From: Bryobacteraceae bacterium CoA2 C42
Lineage (GTDB): Bacteria > Acidobacteriota > Terriglobia > Bryobacterales > Bryobacteraceae
Reading direction: 5' to 3'
Assembly: GCA_019931245.1 (NCBI GenBank)
Contig: JAINDL010000169.1
Coordinates: 1 to 40,155, forward strand
Length of the DNA stretch: 40,155 bases
Every line of letters begins with the position of its first letter. The first letter of the stretch is position 1. The position numbers and the translations under genes were made by a program. This document shows, one piece after another, positions 1 through 7,762 of the stretch. Under the pieces are notes generated by a model. That model did not search any database. It saw only the letters and a list, made by a program, of their open reading frames with translations, and was not told where the DNA came from.

Positions 1-240
1 ACCAACCCTGAAGACTCTGGAAGCCTGTCAGTGTGCGAGCGGATCTTTCAAAGAACAGGGACGCACGAGCAGGGCCGAGTCGCGAAAAAAGAGAGGGCCC
101 TCTTTTAAACGGAAGCCGCTAGCGGATTCCGTTTAAAAGAGGGCCCTCTCTTTTTTCGCGACTCGGCCCTGCTCGTGCGTCCCTGTTCTTTGAAAGATCC
201 GCTCGCACACTGACAGGCTTCCAGAGTCTTCAGGGTTGGT
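1..240. repeat. 240-bp near-perfect palindrome at window edge
   Basis: Bases 1-120 are the reverse complement of 121-240, with one mismatch in 120 pairs (115 G against 126 A). There is no spacer: the axis lies between 120 and 121 inside CCGCTAGCGG. Because position 1 pairs with 240, the arm ends exactly at the window edge, so the true repeat could be longer. A fold-back of this kind at a contig end is often an assembly or amplification artefact; the single arm mismatch slightly favours real DNA. A shorter nested palindrome, GAGGGCCCTC, lies in each arm. No open reading frame here looks real. Confidence 0.95.
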
Positions 241-396
241 GTGCCCGAAAAACGCCAAGGGGCTGACTTTCCGCCAAACGCACCGCGCCAATATCCCCAA
301 GTCGTTGAATACAACACCCGTAGGCTGTGGTTCCTGAAAAGAAGAGTAGCCCCGTGCGACTCCATGCACCTCGACCGGCACCCAACGGTACCATTG

Positions 397-426
397 AACC
401 GGGGCCTGCTCAGCGAGGCCCCGGTT
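397..426. repeat. Inverted repeat, 11-bp perfect stem
   Basis: AACCGGGGCCT at 397-407 is perfectly complementary to AGGCCCCGGTT at 416-426, with an 8-base loop. No run of T follows on either side, so it is not a typical intrinsic terminator. It lies just upstream of the dehydrogenase-like fragment. It could be a palindromic intergenic element or a protein-binding site. Confidence 0.7.
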
Positions 427-458
427 GGGGATGTGATCGTAGATCTGCCGATGCCGCG

Positions 459-533
459 GGCAACTGTGCCGGACACCGCCTATCGCCGTTGACCGAGGTC
501 CACCGAGCGAACGTCAACCAGCTCAAGGTGGCC
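459..533 (+). pseudogene. Relic of PQQ-dependent dehydrogenase N-terminus
   Basis: One frame reads HRLSPLTEVHRANVNQLKVA and then stops. This closely matches the N-terminal signature of quinoprotein alcohol/glucose dehydrogenases, in which a segment like RYSPLTQINRxNVxxLKVAW starts the first propeller blade. The expected tryptophan codon is TGA here, and the sequence after it no longer resembles the family. Upstream, the frame has a plausible DAAGN stretch but no start or signal peptide of the right kind. I read it as a short gene remnant left by a rearrangement. Recognition is from motif memory only, so confidence is moderate. Confidence 0.45.
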
Positions 534-752
534 TGACGAGAGGATCCGATCCGGCTCGCGGCAAACAGCGCCCGAGAGCGTTTTCGAGCCCGCGCCCATG
601 CACTCCGCACCGTGTGCGTGTGGTTCACTTTGGACAGAGGTCGTCGCACCGCCCTTGCGCCGGTAGCTGTCGCGCCCTGATATTGGACATGTTGCCAACA
701 AACGCGCCGCTCCACGCAACTACCTCATTGAGAAACGAAAGCGAAAACTATA

Positions 753-1325
753 ATGGCAGCCAAGCACGGCGATAGCACCGGTTTCGTGGAGTCCGCCGCC
801 GCGCGCTTGGAACAGGAACTCGTGGGGCTGTTTTTTGCAAATCCGTCTGAGGCAACCTTCACCCCGGTATTCCAACGGTTCGCCCCACGGATGCTTCGCT
901 ATTTTGAACTCCGCGGCTGTACGAAAGCCATCGCCGAAGACCTGACGCAGGAAGTGATGCTCGCTGCCTTCCGGCAAACCACCACCCTGCAAAATCCCGC
1001 CAAGTTCCGAGCCTGGATCTACGCCGTCGCACGCCACAAGCACCTGATGCACATTCGACGAGAGTGCCACAACCCGGAGTTCGTTGAGTTCGATGAGTTG
1101 AGCGACTCCCTGCTAGCGGCCAGTTGGGACCCGCTGTCGCGGTCTGTCTTGTACGAGTCATTGGCAACACTAGATGCCGTGTCGCGGCGCATTCTGCTGC
1201 TTCGCTACCTGGATGGCCTTGCCTACCATGAAATCGCGGAGGTGATGAAAATGCCCTTGGGAACGGTGCAATGGAAGGTTTTTGATTCGAAGAAAAAACT
1301 CGCGAAATGGATGGGGGAACTATGA
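753..1325 (+). CDS. ECF-type RNA polymerase sigma factor
   Basis: A 190-residue sigma-70 family factor that would direct RNA polymerase to a small set of promoters. Region 2 spans roughly residues 40-105, including the DLTQEVMLAAF helix and the FRAWIYAVARHK segment that contacts the -10 element. Region 4 spans about 135-187, with an SRRILLLRYLDGLAYHEIAEVM helix-turn-helix pattern. Region 3 is absent, as usual for extracytoplasmic-function factors. The N-terminus has about 40 extra residues before region 2. No strong ribosome site precedes the ATG. Its stop overlaps the start of the zinc-finger gene (ATGA, 1322-1325), the standard arrangement for a sigma factor and its own anti-sigma. Confidence 0.9.
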   Translation: MAAKHGDSTGFVESAAARLEQELVGLFFANPSEATFTPVFQRFAPRMLRYFELRGCTKAIAEDLTQEVMLAAFRQTTTLQNPAKFRAWIYAVARHKHLMHIRRECHNPEFVEFDELSDSLLAASWDPLSRSVLYESLATLDAVSRRILLLRYLDGLAYHEIAEVMKMPLGTVQWKVFDSKKKLAKWMGEL

Positions 1326-1849
1326 ACACCGAACACGGCATCACGGAGAAACAATGGATGGCGTATCTTGACGGGAGTCTGCCTGAGTCTGCCTGCGCCC
1401 GCATCCGCTCCCACCTCGCCGTGTGCGCCGAATGCCGGAGCATGCGCGACCAACTGCTCGCATGGGAGTCTGCCGTCGTTCAGGAAATCAACCGGCTCAA
1501 TGCGGCGGCCACCCGCAGTAGCGGCGAAATCGATCTGCTGGCCGGAAGATTCCTCCAGCGCCTCCGGGAAAACGAGACTCGCCCCACAAAGGGTGCCCCC
1601 TTCAAGCCCGTCGAAGCGGTGCGCCTGATGCAAGCACTCCTAAATCCGCTCTGTGGGGCGGGTGCGGCGCGGAAGGCCGTCCAGCAAGCCAACGAACAGT
1701 CGTGCCGGGCCGGTGAGGCAGATGTCTCCGTTCCCAACTGGAGTTTGTTTGTCAGAAACCTGAGCAAAAACGTAGGATGCGTTTACGGATCACCAGCACG
1801 CTTGCTCATCGAACGGGTCGGGAGTCTGGTAGGAACGGAGATCCACTGA
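1322..1849 (+). CDS. Zinc-finger anti-sigma factor (zf-HC2 type)
   Basis: A 175-residue protein with an N-terminal anti-sigma zinc finger: HLAVCAEC near residues 31-38 gives the H-x3-C-x2-C pattern. The ATG at 1322 is chosen because it overlaps the sigma stop as ATGA; an upstream in-frame ATG at 1307 lies inside the sigma gene. No membrane segment is visible, so it would be soluble, unlike the many anti-sigmas anchored by a central helix. The C-terminal half has no recognised domain. The next gene is a polytopic membrane protein coupled by TGATG, which may supply the membrane input; that link is inference. Confidence 0.8.
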   Translation: MNTEHGITEKQWMAYLDGSLPESACARIRSHLAVCAECRSMRDQLLAWESAVVQEINRLNAAATRSSGEIDLLAGRFLQRLRENETRPTKGAPFKPVEAVRLMQALLNPLCGAGAARKAVQQANEQSCRAGEADVSVPNWSLFVRNLSKNVGCVYGSPARLLIERVGSLVGTEIH

Positions 1850-2757
1850 TGGTGCTGAAACCACAACCGGGCTTGGTGGGGTGGGCGCTCGCGCTCTGCC
1901 TTCTGGCGTGTGTCACCACGCAGGCAATCAGCGGCGTACAGCCTGCCTGGCGAATGGCCACCATCGTGCTGTTGGCGGTATCTCACTTCACTGCCAATGT
2001 AACCAGTGGCGTGCTGGGCCGCAGAATCGCCCTCGATCACGACAGGGGCACCATGATGCGGCTGGCCTGGAACCTGGTCACCATCGGGGTTCTGGTCAAT
2101 GCCTGCCGCGTGGTTTTCGAACTCGCTTTTCAAAGCACGGGCCGATATGATTCCGCTACCTATCCGGCCTTGGGGTTACGCCAAATCCTCGTGGCTAGCT
2201 CCTTCCTGATCCTTACCGCCGCGCTTGGAGCCATGTGGTCGGCCTTCACAACCCTCCAGTTGGGCATACGGCTTCACGCCATCGATTGGACACTGATCGG
2301 ATGTATTGTCCTTTTGGTGCCAACCGTAATCTGGAATCGCCAAACCATGGGTGATTCGGGATCTCCCTGGGCGGTCGTGCGCTACCTGCAAATCTCGGGC
2401 CCGGTTCTGCTGGCCATTCCAGCGTCCATGGGCATCGTGTTGTATCGCGTGAGCGAAGAGATGGGTGCAGGCAGCATGGCGCTCGCGCTGAAGTGCCTGG
2501 CCGGATCCCTCGGGCTGCGACTGAGCGCACTCGCGGCGGCTTCCCTTCTGGGCCCGGATGGGAATGCCACCGGCGCCTCGGCGGCCTCCCTGGTGCCGAT
2601 GGTCTTCTACATCACCGCCCATTGGATATTCCTGCTCGGTCTCGTCCACCGCTGGCGGCTCAGCCACCAGACCACCGATCTCATCGAACGATACGAGAGC
2701 GATCAGGAGAACCAACTCACCATGCTGGTCCAACAAACGAACAACTTTAGAGAATAG
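1849..2757 (+). CDS. Polytopic membrane protein of unknown function
   Basis: About 302 residues with roughly eight hydrophobic segments, starting with GWALALCLLACVTTQAI and including LVASSFLILTAALGAM and LVPMVFYITAHWIFLLGLV. The C-terminal 35 residues are hydrophilic and acidic with many Glu and Gln, likely cytoplasmic. I do not recognise the family. The ATG at 1849 is chosen because it overlaps the anti-sigma stop as TGATG; the longer frame from 1777 would run into the anti-sigma gene. Coupling to the sigma/anti-sigma pair suggests a role in sensing or signal relay at the cytoplasmic membrane, but no sensor domain can be named. Confidence 0.75.
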   Translation: MVLKPQPGLVGWALALCLLACVTTQAISGVQPAWRMATIVLLAVSHFTANVTSGVLGRRIALDHDRGTMMRLAWNLVTIGVLVNACRVVFELAFQSTGRYDSATYPALGLRQILVASSFLILTAALGAMWSAFTTLQLGIRLHAIDWTLIGCIVLLVPTVIWNRQTMGDSGSPWAVVRYLQISGPVLLAIPASMGIVLYRVSEEMGAGSMALALKCLAGSLGLRLSALAAASLLGPDGNATGASAASLVPMVFYITAHWIFLLGLVHRWRLSHQTTDLIERYESDQENQLTMLVQQTNNFRE

Positions 2758-3021
2758 TTAAAGCCTCGGCCAACAAACCGCGGTACCAACGCAACTACGA
2801 AACAAGTGGTCGAACCTTGGGTTAAGGTGATCAAAGCCGGTACAGACAGCTCGGTCGCGGAAAGCAGCAAACAAACGCCCGGATCCGTTCAGGGAGCAAC
2901 CAGGGTACTTTAGGGAAACCTATCACATCAACGGTTTGCCCCTGACCGAGTCGACCTTTTCCGTGGACCGAGTGAGCGCGTTGGTCCGCCCTGAGGCGCA
3001 GATTCATAATCTAGTGAGGAG
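2758..3021. promoter_or_regulatory. Intergenic region with weak promoter candidate
   Basis: 264 bases without a gene. A possible promoter for the receptor is TTGGTC at 2981-2986 and CATAAT at 3005-3010, with an 18-base spacer. A GAGGAG sequence at 3016-3021 could be the ribosome site. This would also be the natural place for a target promoter of the adjacent ECF sigma factor, but with one sequence no motif can be defined. Confidence 0.3.
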
Positions 3022-6000
3022 TTGAAGATAAAAGTGCAATATTTCCGCTTGTTTTGTCTCGTCTCAGCAGTAAACGCTGCAGCGTGGGGGCAAGCTCTTA
3101 ATGGAACCATTCTAGGGGCGGTCTCCGATGCTTCGGGTGCCGCCGTGCAGAATGCCAAGGTCTCCGCCGTAGAGCTGAACACCAATTTCAACCGGACCGT
3201 GCAATCGGCCGAAGCCGGGACATATACTTTCTCCAATCTGCCGCCCGGCGTCTACTCGGTCTCGGTCGAACTCGCCGGCTTCCGCAAATCAGTCCGCGAC
3301 CGCGTGGAGGTTGTGATCAATTCCACCACCCGCGTCGACTTCCAACTGCAGCCGGGCCAGATCAACGAACAGATCCAGGTCACCGCCGAAGCGCCGGCGC
3401 TGCAGACCGACCGCACCGACACGGGCCGCAGTATGGACCAGCGTCAGGTCTCCGAACTGCCCCTCACCCAGAACCGCAATTTTCAAGGTTTGGTGAATCT
3501 GGTACCCGGCGCCGCCCGCGCGCAGCGCAATCACTCGGAGTTCTTCAACTCGAACGACTCCATGCAGTCTCGCGTGAACGGACAGTCGCGCATGGCCAAC
3601 AACATTCAGTTTGAAGGCGTCGACAACAACCATCGCACCGGCCTGCTGACGGCCTACATTCCCCCGGCCGAGGCGATCCAGACCGTCGACATCACCACCT
3701 CCAACTACGACGCCGAAATGGGCCGCGCCGGCGGCGCCGTGATGAACGTGAACATCAAGTCCGGCACGAATGAGTATCACGGAAGCCTCTACGAGTTCAA
3801 TCGCGTCAGCGCGCTCGCCGCCCGCCGCACCGACCTGCTCATCAAGCCGCCCGTCACCTATAACTACTTCGGCGGCACCTTCGGCGGCGCCATCGTCAAA
3901 AACAAAACCTTCTTCTTCGGCGACTATCTCGGCATTCGCGACCGCCTCGGCAAAGGCAACCGCTTCACCATTCCCACCGCCGACTTCCGCGCCGGTAACC
4001 TCTCGCTCTCCCCCACCACCATCTACGACCCGGCCACCGGGGCCCCCGATGGAACCGGCCGCATCCCCTTCGTCGGCAACATCATTCCTGCCTCCCGCAT
4101 TTCCCCCATCGCTGCCCGCCTGAACGCCCTGCTGCCCGCCACCACCTCGCCCAACGCCACCGGTGTGAATTTCGAAGGCGGCACCGTGCGCGCCAAAGAC
4201 ACCGACGGCTTCGACGCCAAGGTCGATCACAACTTCGACGAAAACACCCGCATCAACGTCCGATACTCCTTCCAGCGGCCCGAGATCACCGACCCGCCTC
4301 AGTACGGCCTCCCCGGCGGCCCGGCCAACGGCGGCTTCGGCGGCACCGGCATCACCAAAACCCAAACCGCCGGCCTCAACGCCACCCGCGTCTTCTCCCC
4401 CACCTTTATCGGAGAATTGCGCATCGGCCTCATGCGCTATCGCAACGACGCCTATGCCACCGACTACGGCACCAAAGCATCGGAAGACGTCGGCATTCGC
4501 GGCGTCAACATCTCCGACCTCACCTCCGGCCTGACCAATATCGATATCCAGGGCTACTCCAATCCCGTCGTCGGCTATTCGCTCTCGCTGCCCTGGATTC
4601 GCTTTGAGACCAACTGGAACTTCATCACCAACTGGACCAAGAGCCTCGGCAAACACACGATCAAATTCGGCGCCGACTATCGCTACAACCGCGATGGCCT
4701 CTTCCAGACGCAGGTCTATTCCCTCCGCGGTCAGTATCGTTTCCGCTCCGGCCAGACCGGCCGCAACGGCGATTCCAACCAGGGCTTCGCTAACGCCTAC
4801 GCCGCCTTCCTGCTCGACCTGCCCAACGACTACGGCCGCGACCTCCTCTCGGCCTTCCCCGAGTACGTTCAATTTCCCCTGTTCACCTACGTCCAGGACA
4901 AGTGGCAGGTCTCAAAGAAACTCACCATCGACATCGGCCTCCGCCACGAACTCTATCCGCCCGCCACGCCCCGCCAGAAAGGCGGCTTCTCCAACTACGA
5001 CATCAGCACAAACTCGCTGATTGTCGCTGGCGTCGGAAACAACCCCCGCAACCTCGGCCGCAAGAACTACAAAGGCAACTTCGCCCCGCGCTTCGGCCTC
5101 AGCTACCGCTTTGACGAAAAGACCGTGCTCCGCTCCGGCTACGGCGTCAGCTACATTCCCTACGCCAATAACGCCTACGCCTATAACTTCCCGGTGCGGC
5201 AGAACAACGCCTTCAACCCGGCTAACTCCTTCGTACCCGCCGGCCGCATGGCCAACGGCCTGCCGGCGCCGCTGCCCTTCAACGTGCCCGCCGACGGCAT
5301 CATTCGCAACGCCCCGAACCAGAACTACGACGTCATCCCGCTCGACTATCACGAAGGGTACATCCAAAGCTGGAACCTGGCCGTGCAGCGCGCCCTGCCG
5401 GGCAAGTTCACCCTCGACGTCGCCTACGTCGGCAACAAAGGCACCCGCATCCCCACCCTCTTCAATGCCAACGCCGGTCTCGTCCTCGGCGCCGGCCGCG
5501 ATGGGCGTCCTCTCTGGGCTCCGTTCCGACGCGATGCCGACACCAACTTTAGCTTCATCGGCACCTCGAATAACTACAACTCGCTTCAGGTGAAGTTTGA
5601 TCGACGATTCTCCGGCGGCTTCCAAATGACCACCGCCTACACCTGGTCGAAAGCCATCGACGTCTCCAACGACAACGGCGGCTTCGCCTACTACATCAAT
5701 CCCGGCCGCTCGCGCGCCGCCGCGGACTTCGACCGGCGCCACATGCTCAACCAGAGCTACATCTGGGAACTGCCGTTTGGCAAAGGCAAGCGCTTTGCCA
5801 ATGCCGGTCCGGCCAGCCATGTGCTCGGCGGCTGGCAGGTGACCAGCCTGCTGACGCTCATGAGCGGCCAGGCCATGAATATCTCCGCTCCCAACGCCAC
5901 GCTCAACGCTCCGGGCAACTCGAACAATCCCAACTACATCGGCAACGGCAAGCTGCCCGTACCCGGCGCGGTCAACTTCCGCTCCACCGGCCGCAATCAG

Positions 6001-6312
6001 CCCACCTGGTTCGACCCCAACGTCTTCGCCGCACCGGCCGCCAACACCTTCGGCAACGTCGGGCGAAACGCCTTCAACGGTCCCGGCTTTGCCAACGTCG
6101 ATCTGTCGCTCTTCCGCCGCTTCGCCCTCACGGAGCGCTTCAAGCTCGAGTTCCGCGCCGAAAGCTACAACTTCACCAACACGCCGCAGTATCCCAACCC
6201 GGATGGCGGCTTCGGCAACGCTACCTTCGGCCAGATCACCAGCGCCAGCATCGGCAGCTCGGCTGATGGTGGCAGCCGCAGCATTCAGCTAGGTCTCCGC
6301 CTGCTGTTCTAA
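3022..6312 (+). CDS. Oar-type TonB-dependent outer-membrane receptor
   Basis: About 1,096 residues. A signal peptide (LFCLVSAVNAAAWGQA) is followed by a carboxypeptidase-regulatory-like beta domain at about 28-115 (NGTILGAVSDASGAAV, PPGVYSVSVELAGF), then a TonB plug-like region (LPLTQNRNFQGLVNLVPGA) and a long beta-barrel ending in LGLRLLF, with the aromatic last residue typical of outer-membrane barrels. This architecture is the large Oar-like family expanded in Acidobacteria, thought to import oligosaccharides or other large substrates. Start: TTG 3022 gives a positively charged signal n-region but abuts the GAGGAG site; GTG 3034 has better spacing (12 bases) but loses the lysines. C-richness rises sharply after about 3.8 kb within the gene. 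The substrate is unknown. Confidence 0.88.
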   Translation: MKIKVQYFRLFCLVSAVNAAAWGQALNGTILGAVSDASGAAVQNAKVSAVELNTNFNRTVQSAEAGTYTFSNLPPGVYSVSVELAGFRKSVRDRVEVVINSTTRVDFQLQPGQINEQIQVTAEAPALQTDRTDTGRSMDQRQVSELPLTQNRNFQGLVNLVPGAARAQRNHSEFFNSNDSMQSRVNGQSRMANNIQFEGVDNNHRTGLLTAYIPPAEAIQTVDITTSNYDAEMGRAGGAVMNVNIKSGTNEYHGSLYEFNRVSALAARRTDLLIKPPVTYNYFGGTFGGAIVKNKTFFFGDYLGIRDRLGKGNRFTIPTADFRAGNLSLSPTTIYDPATGAPDGTGRIPFVGNIIPASRISPIAARLNALLPATTSPNATGVNFEGGTVRAKDTDGFDAKVDHNFDENTRINVRYSFQRPEITDPPQYGLPGGPANGGFGGTGITKTQTAGLNATRVFSPTFIGELRIGLMRYRNDAYATDYGTKASEDVGIRGVNISDLTSGLTNIDIQGYSNPVVGYSLSLPWIRFETNWNFITNWTKSLGKHTIKFGADYRYNRDGLFQTQVYSLRGQYRFRSGQTGRNGDSNQGFANAYAAFLLDLPNDYGRDLLSAFPEYVQFPLFTYVQDKWQVSKKLTIDIGLRHELYPPATPRQKGGFSNYDISTNSLIVAGVGNNPRNLGRKNYKGNFAPRFGLSYRFDEKTVLRSGYGVSYIPYANNAYAYNFPVRQNNAFNPANSFVPAGRMANGLPAPLPFNVPADGIIRNAPNQNYDVIPLDYHEGYIQSWNLAVQRALPGKFTLDVAYVGNKGTRIPTLFNANAGLVLGAGRDGRPLWAPFRRDADTNFSFIGTSNNYNSLQVKFDRRFSGGFQMTTAYTWSKAIDVSNDNGGFAYYINPGRSRAAADFDRRHMLNQSYIWELPFGKGKRFANAGPASHVLGGWQVTSLLTLMSGQAMNISAPNATLNAPGNSNNPNYIGNGKLPVPGAVNFRSTGRNQPTWFDPNVFAAPAANTFGNVGRNAFNGPGFANVDLSLFRRFALTERFKLEFRAESYNFTNTPQYPNPDGGFGNATFGQITSASIGSSADGGSRSIQLGLRLLF

Positions 6313-6336
6313 AGAATCCGCGCAAAACTCCACCAC

Positions 6337-6366
6337 GGGGAAGCCCACCGGCTTCCCCATTTTTTT
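6337..6366 (+). terminator. Intrinsic terminator after the Oar-type receptor
   Basis: GGGGAAGCC at 6337-6345 pairs perfectly with GGCTTCCCC at 6350-6358 around a 4-base CACC loop, followed by a T tract through 6366. It begins 24 bases after the receptor stop. It is the only clear intrinsic terminator I found in the window. Confidence 0.92.
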
Positions 6367-6434
6367 GCTCACCGGCCAGGCGGACCACTCCGTCGATCCC
6401 GCGCGCCTGACACGAACCCATCTCCGGATATAAA

Positions 6435-7565
6435 ATGAGAACCTGCATGCTCCGAACTCACGGCCTCACCCTCCTGCTCCTCACCCTGATGGCCGCCGCC
6501 GCCGCCGGCCAAACTCCCGCCCCGCCCCCCACCCCGCCCGCCAAACCCCAGCGCACGCCGCCCCCTACCCGCGACCCCCACACCCCCGGCTACGTCAAAG
6601 CCAAGGAACTCCCCGACGGCGCCCTCCCGTCGCCCGCTAAAAACGGCAACTTCATCATCGGCCCCACCTATAAACCCGCCGCAGGCATGTCCGGCAAACC
6701 GGAAGACCTCCAGGGCAAAGTCCACGAGTTCACCATGGAGTCCAAAGACTCCAAAATCTACCCCGGCATCGCCCGCGATGGCTTCCTCCGCCCCGACCCG
6801 AGCGATCCCTCGAAAATCATCGTCGTCAGCGGCCCCAAACCCTACACCCGCAAGGTCGCCGTCTACATCCCCAAGCAGTACGTCGCCGGTACCGTTGCCC
6901 CCTTTATCGTCGGCGCCGACGGACCGGACCGCCTCCTCTTCCAGGCCCTCGATCACCTGATCGCCGCCGGCAAAGTCCCCGCCATGATCGCCATCTCCAT
7001 CGGCAACGGCAGCGGCGACGCCCAGGGCAGCCAGCGTGGCCTCGAGTACGACACCATGTCCGGCCTCTACGCCGAATTCGTCGAAAAAGAGGTGCTGCCG
7101 CTCGTCGAACAGAAGTACGCCGTCAAGCTCACCAAAGACCCCGACGGCCGCGCCACCATGGGCTGCAGCTCCGGCGGTTCCGCCGCCCTGTCCATGGCCT
7201 GGTACCGCCCCGATCTCTACCATCGCGTCGTCAGCTACTCCGGCACCTTCGTCTATCAGCAGTGGCCCTACAACGCCGAAACGCCCCACGGCGCCTGGGA
7301 CTACCACGAAACCCTCATCCCCAACAGCCCGAAAAAGCCCCTCCGCATCTGGATGCACGTCAGCGACCGCGACAACCTCATCACCCGCGACGCCTACCAC
7401 GACTGGGTCCTCGCCAACGAACGCATGGCCGCGGTGCTCGCCAAGAAGGGCTATCCCTACCAGTTCGTCTTCACCAAAAACTCCGGCCACTGCGACCGCG
7501 CCGTGAAGCTCGCCACCTACCCACTCGCGCTCGAGTACATCTGGCAAGGCTACAAAGCCCGGTAG
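6435..7565 (+). CDS. Secreted alpha/beta-hydrolase (esterase D/Fes-like)
   Basis: About 376 residues with a signal peptide (LTLLLLTLMAAAAAGQ), then a proline-rich linker of about 30 residues and an esterase domain. The nucleophile elbow is GCSSGG near residue 245, the likely acid lies in SDRDN near 311-313, and the histidine in SGHCDR near 352, giving a full Ser-Asp-His triad. The fold belongs to the enterochelin-esterase/esterase-D family, which includes feruloyl and acetyl-xylan esterases. It probably cleaves ester links on polysaccharides or related compounds outside the cytoplasm. A start at ATG 6447 is equally good and gives a cleaner signal peptide; TATAAA at 6429-6434 just upstream could be a -10 element. 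It sits between two outer-membrane receptors, fitting a polymer-use locus. Confidence 0.8.
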   Translation: MRTCMLRTHGLTLLLLTLMAAAAAGQTPAPPPTPPAKPQRTPPPTRDPHTPGYVKAKELPDGALPSPAKNGNFIIGPTYKPAAGMSGKPEDLQGKVHEFTMESKDSKIYPGIARDGFLRPDPSDPSKIIVVSGPKPYTRKVAVYIPKQYVAGTVAPFIVGADGPDRLLFQALDHLIAAGKVPAMIAISIGNGSGDAQGSQRGLEYDTMSGLYAEFVEKEVLPLVEQKYAVKLTKDPDGRATMGCSSGGSAALSMAWYRPDLYHRVVSYSGTFVYQQWPYNAETPHGAWDYHETLIPNSPKKPLRIWMHVSDRDNLITRDAYHDWVLANERMAAVLAKKGYPYQFVFTKNSGHCDRAVKLATYPLALEYIWQGYKAR

Positions 7566-7762
7566 CGCTCCACCGTCGCTAACTCCGCGACTTGGCCCAA
7601 CGATTCTGAAGATCCTGTTCCGCTACTCCCGCTGTATCATCGGGGCTCCCCGTAGATCGGGCCGCCCCCATGAGCACCGCCGAACCGCCAAATCCTCAAA
7701 ACTGGCCGCGTAGTTAGCCCGCAACTCCCAAGCACTCCCGGCTTTCAAGCTAAACTTGCCAC

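Larger units (their letters stand above)
241..752. other. Non-coding or degraded stretch before the sigma factor
   Basis: No intact gene is convincing here. The open frames on both strands are short, mutually overlapping and show no recognisable domain apart from the dehydrogenase-like fragment near 459-533. A strong hairpin sits at 397-426. Base composition is more even than in the rest of the window. The stretch is best read as a degraded or rearranged intergenic region whose 3' end must hold the promoter of the sigma factor operon; no convincing -35/-10 pair was found. Confidence 0.6.

Noticed and set aside
241-492. 83-codon open frame starting at GTG after the palindrome
   Set aside because: No domain, no ribosome site, and competing frames of equal length on both strands.
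749-754. TATAAT at the sigma factor start
   Set aside because: It overlaps the ATG itself, so it cannot serve as the -10 for this start.
3289-4872. 527-codon open frame on the minus strand opposite the Oar-type receptor
   Set aside because: It is Gly/Ala/Val-rich without any domain, a shadow of a high-GC coding frame; the plus-strand receptor has clear motifs throughout. The similar long antisense frames at 6369-7547, 8402-9529 and 9680-10909 are rejected for the same reason.
7669-7713. 15-codon open frame in the gap before the second receptor
   Set aside because: Too short, no ribosome site and no sign of a leader peptide.
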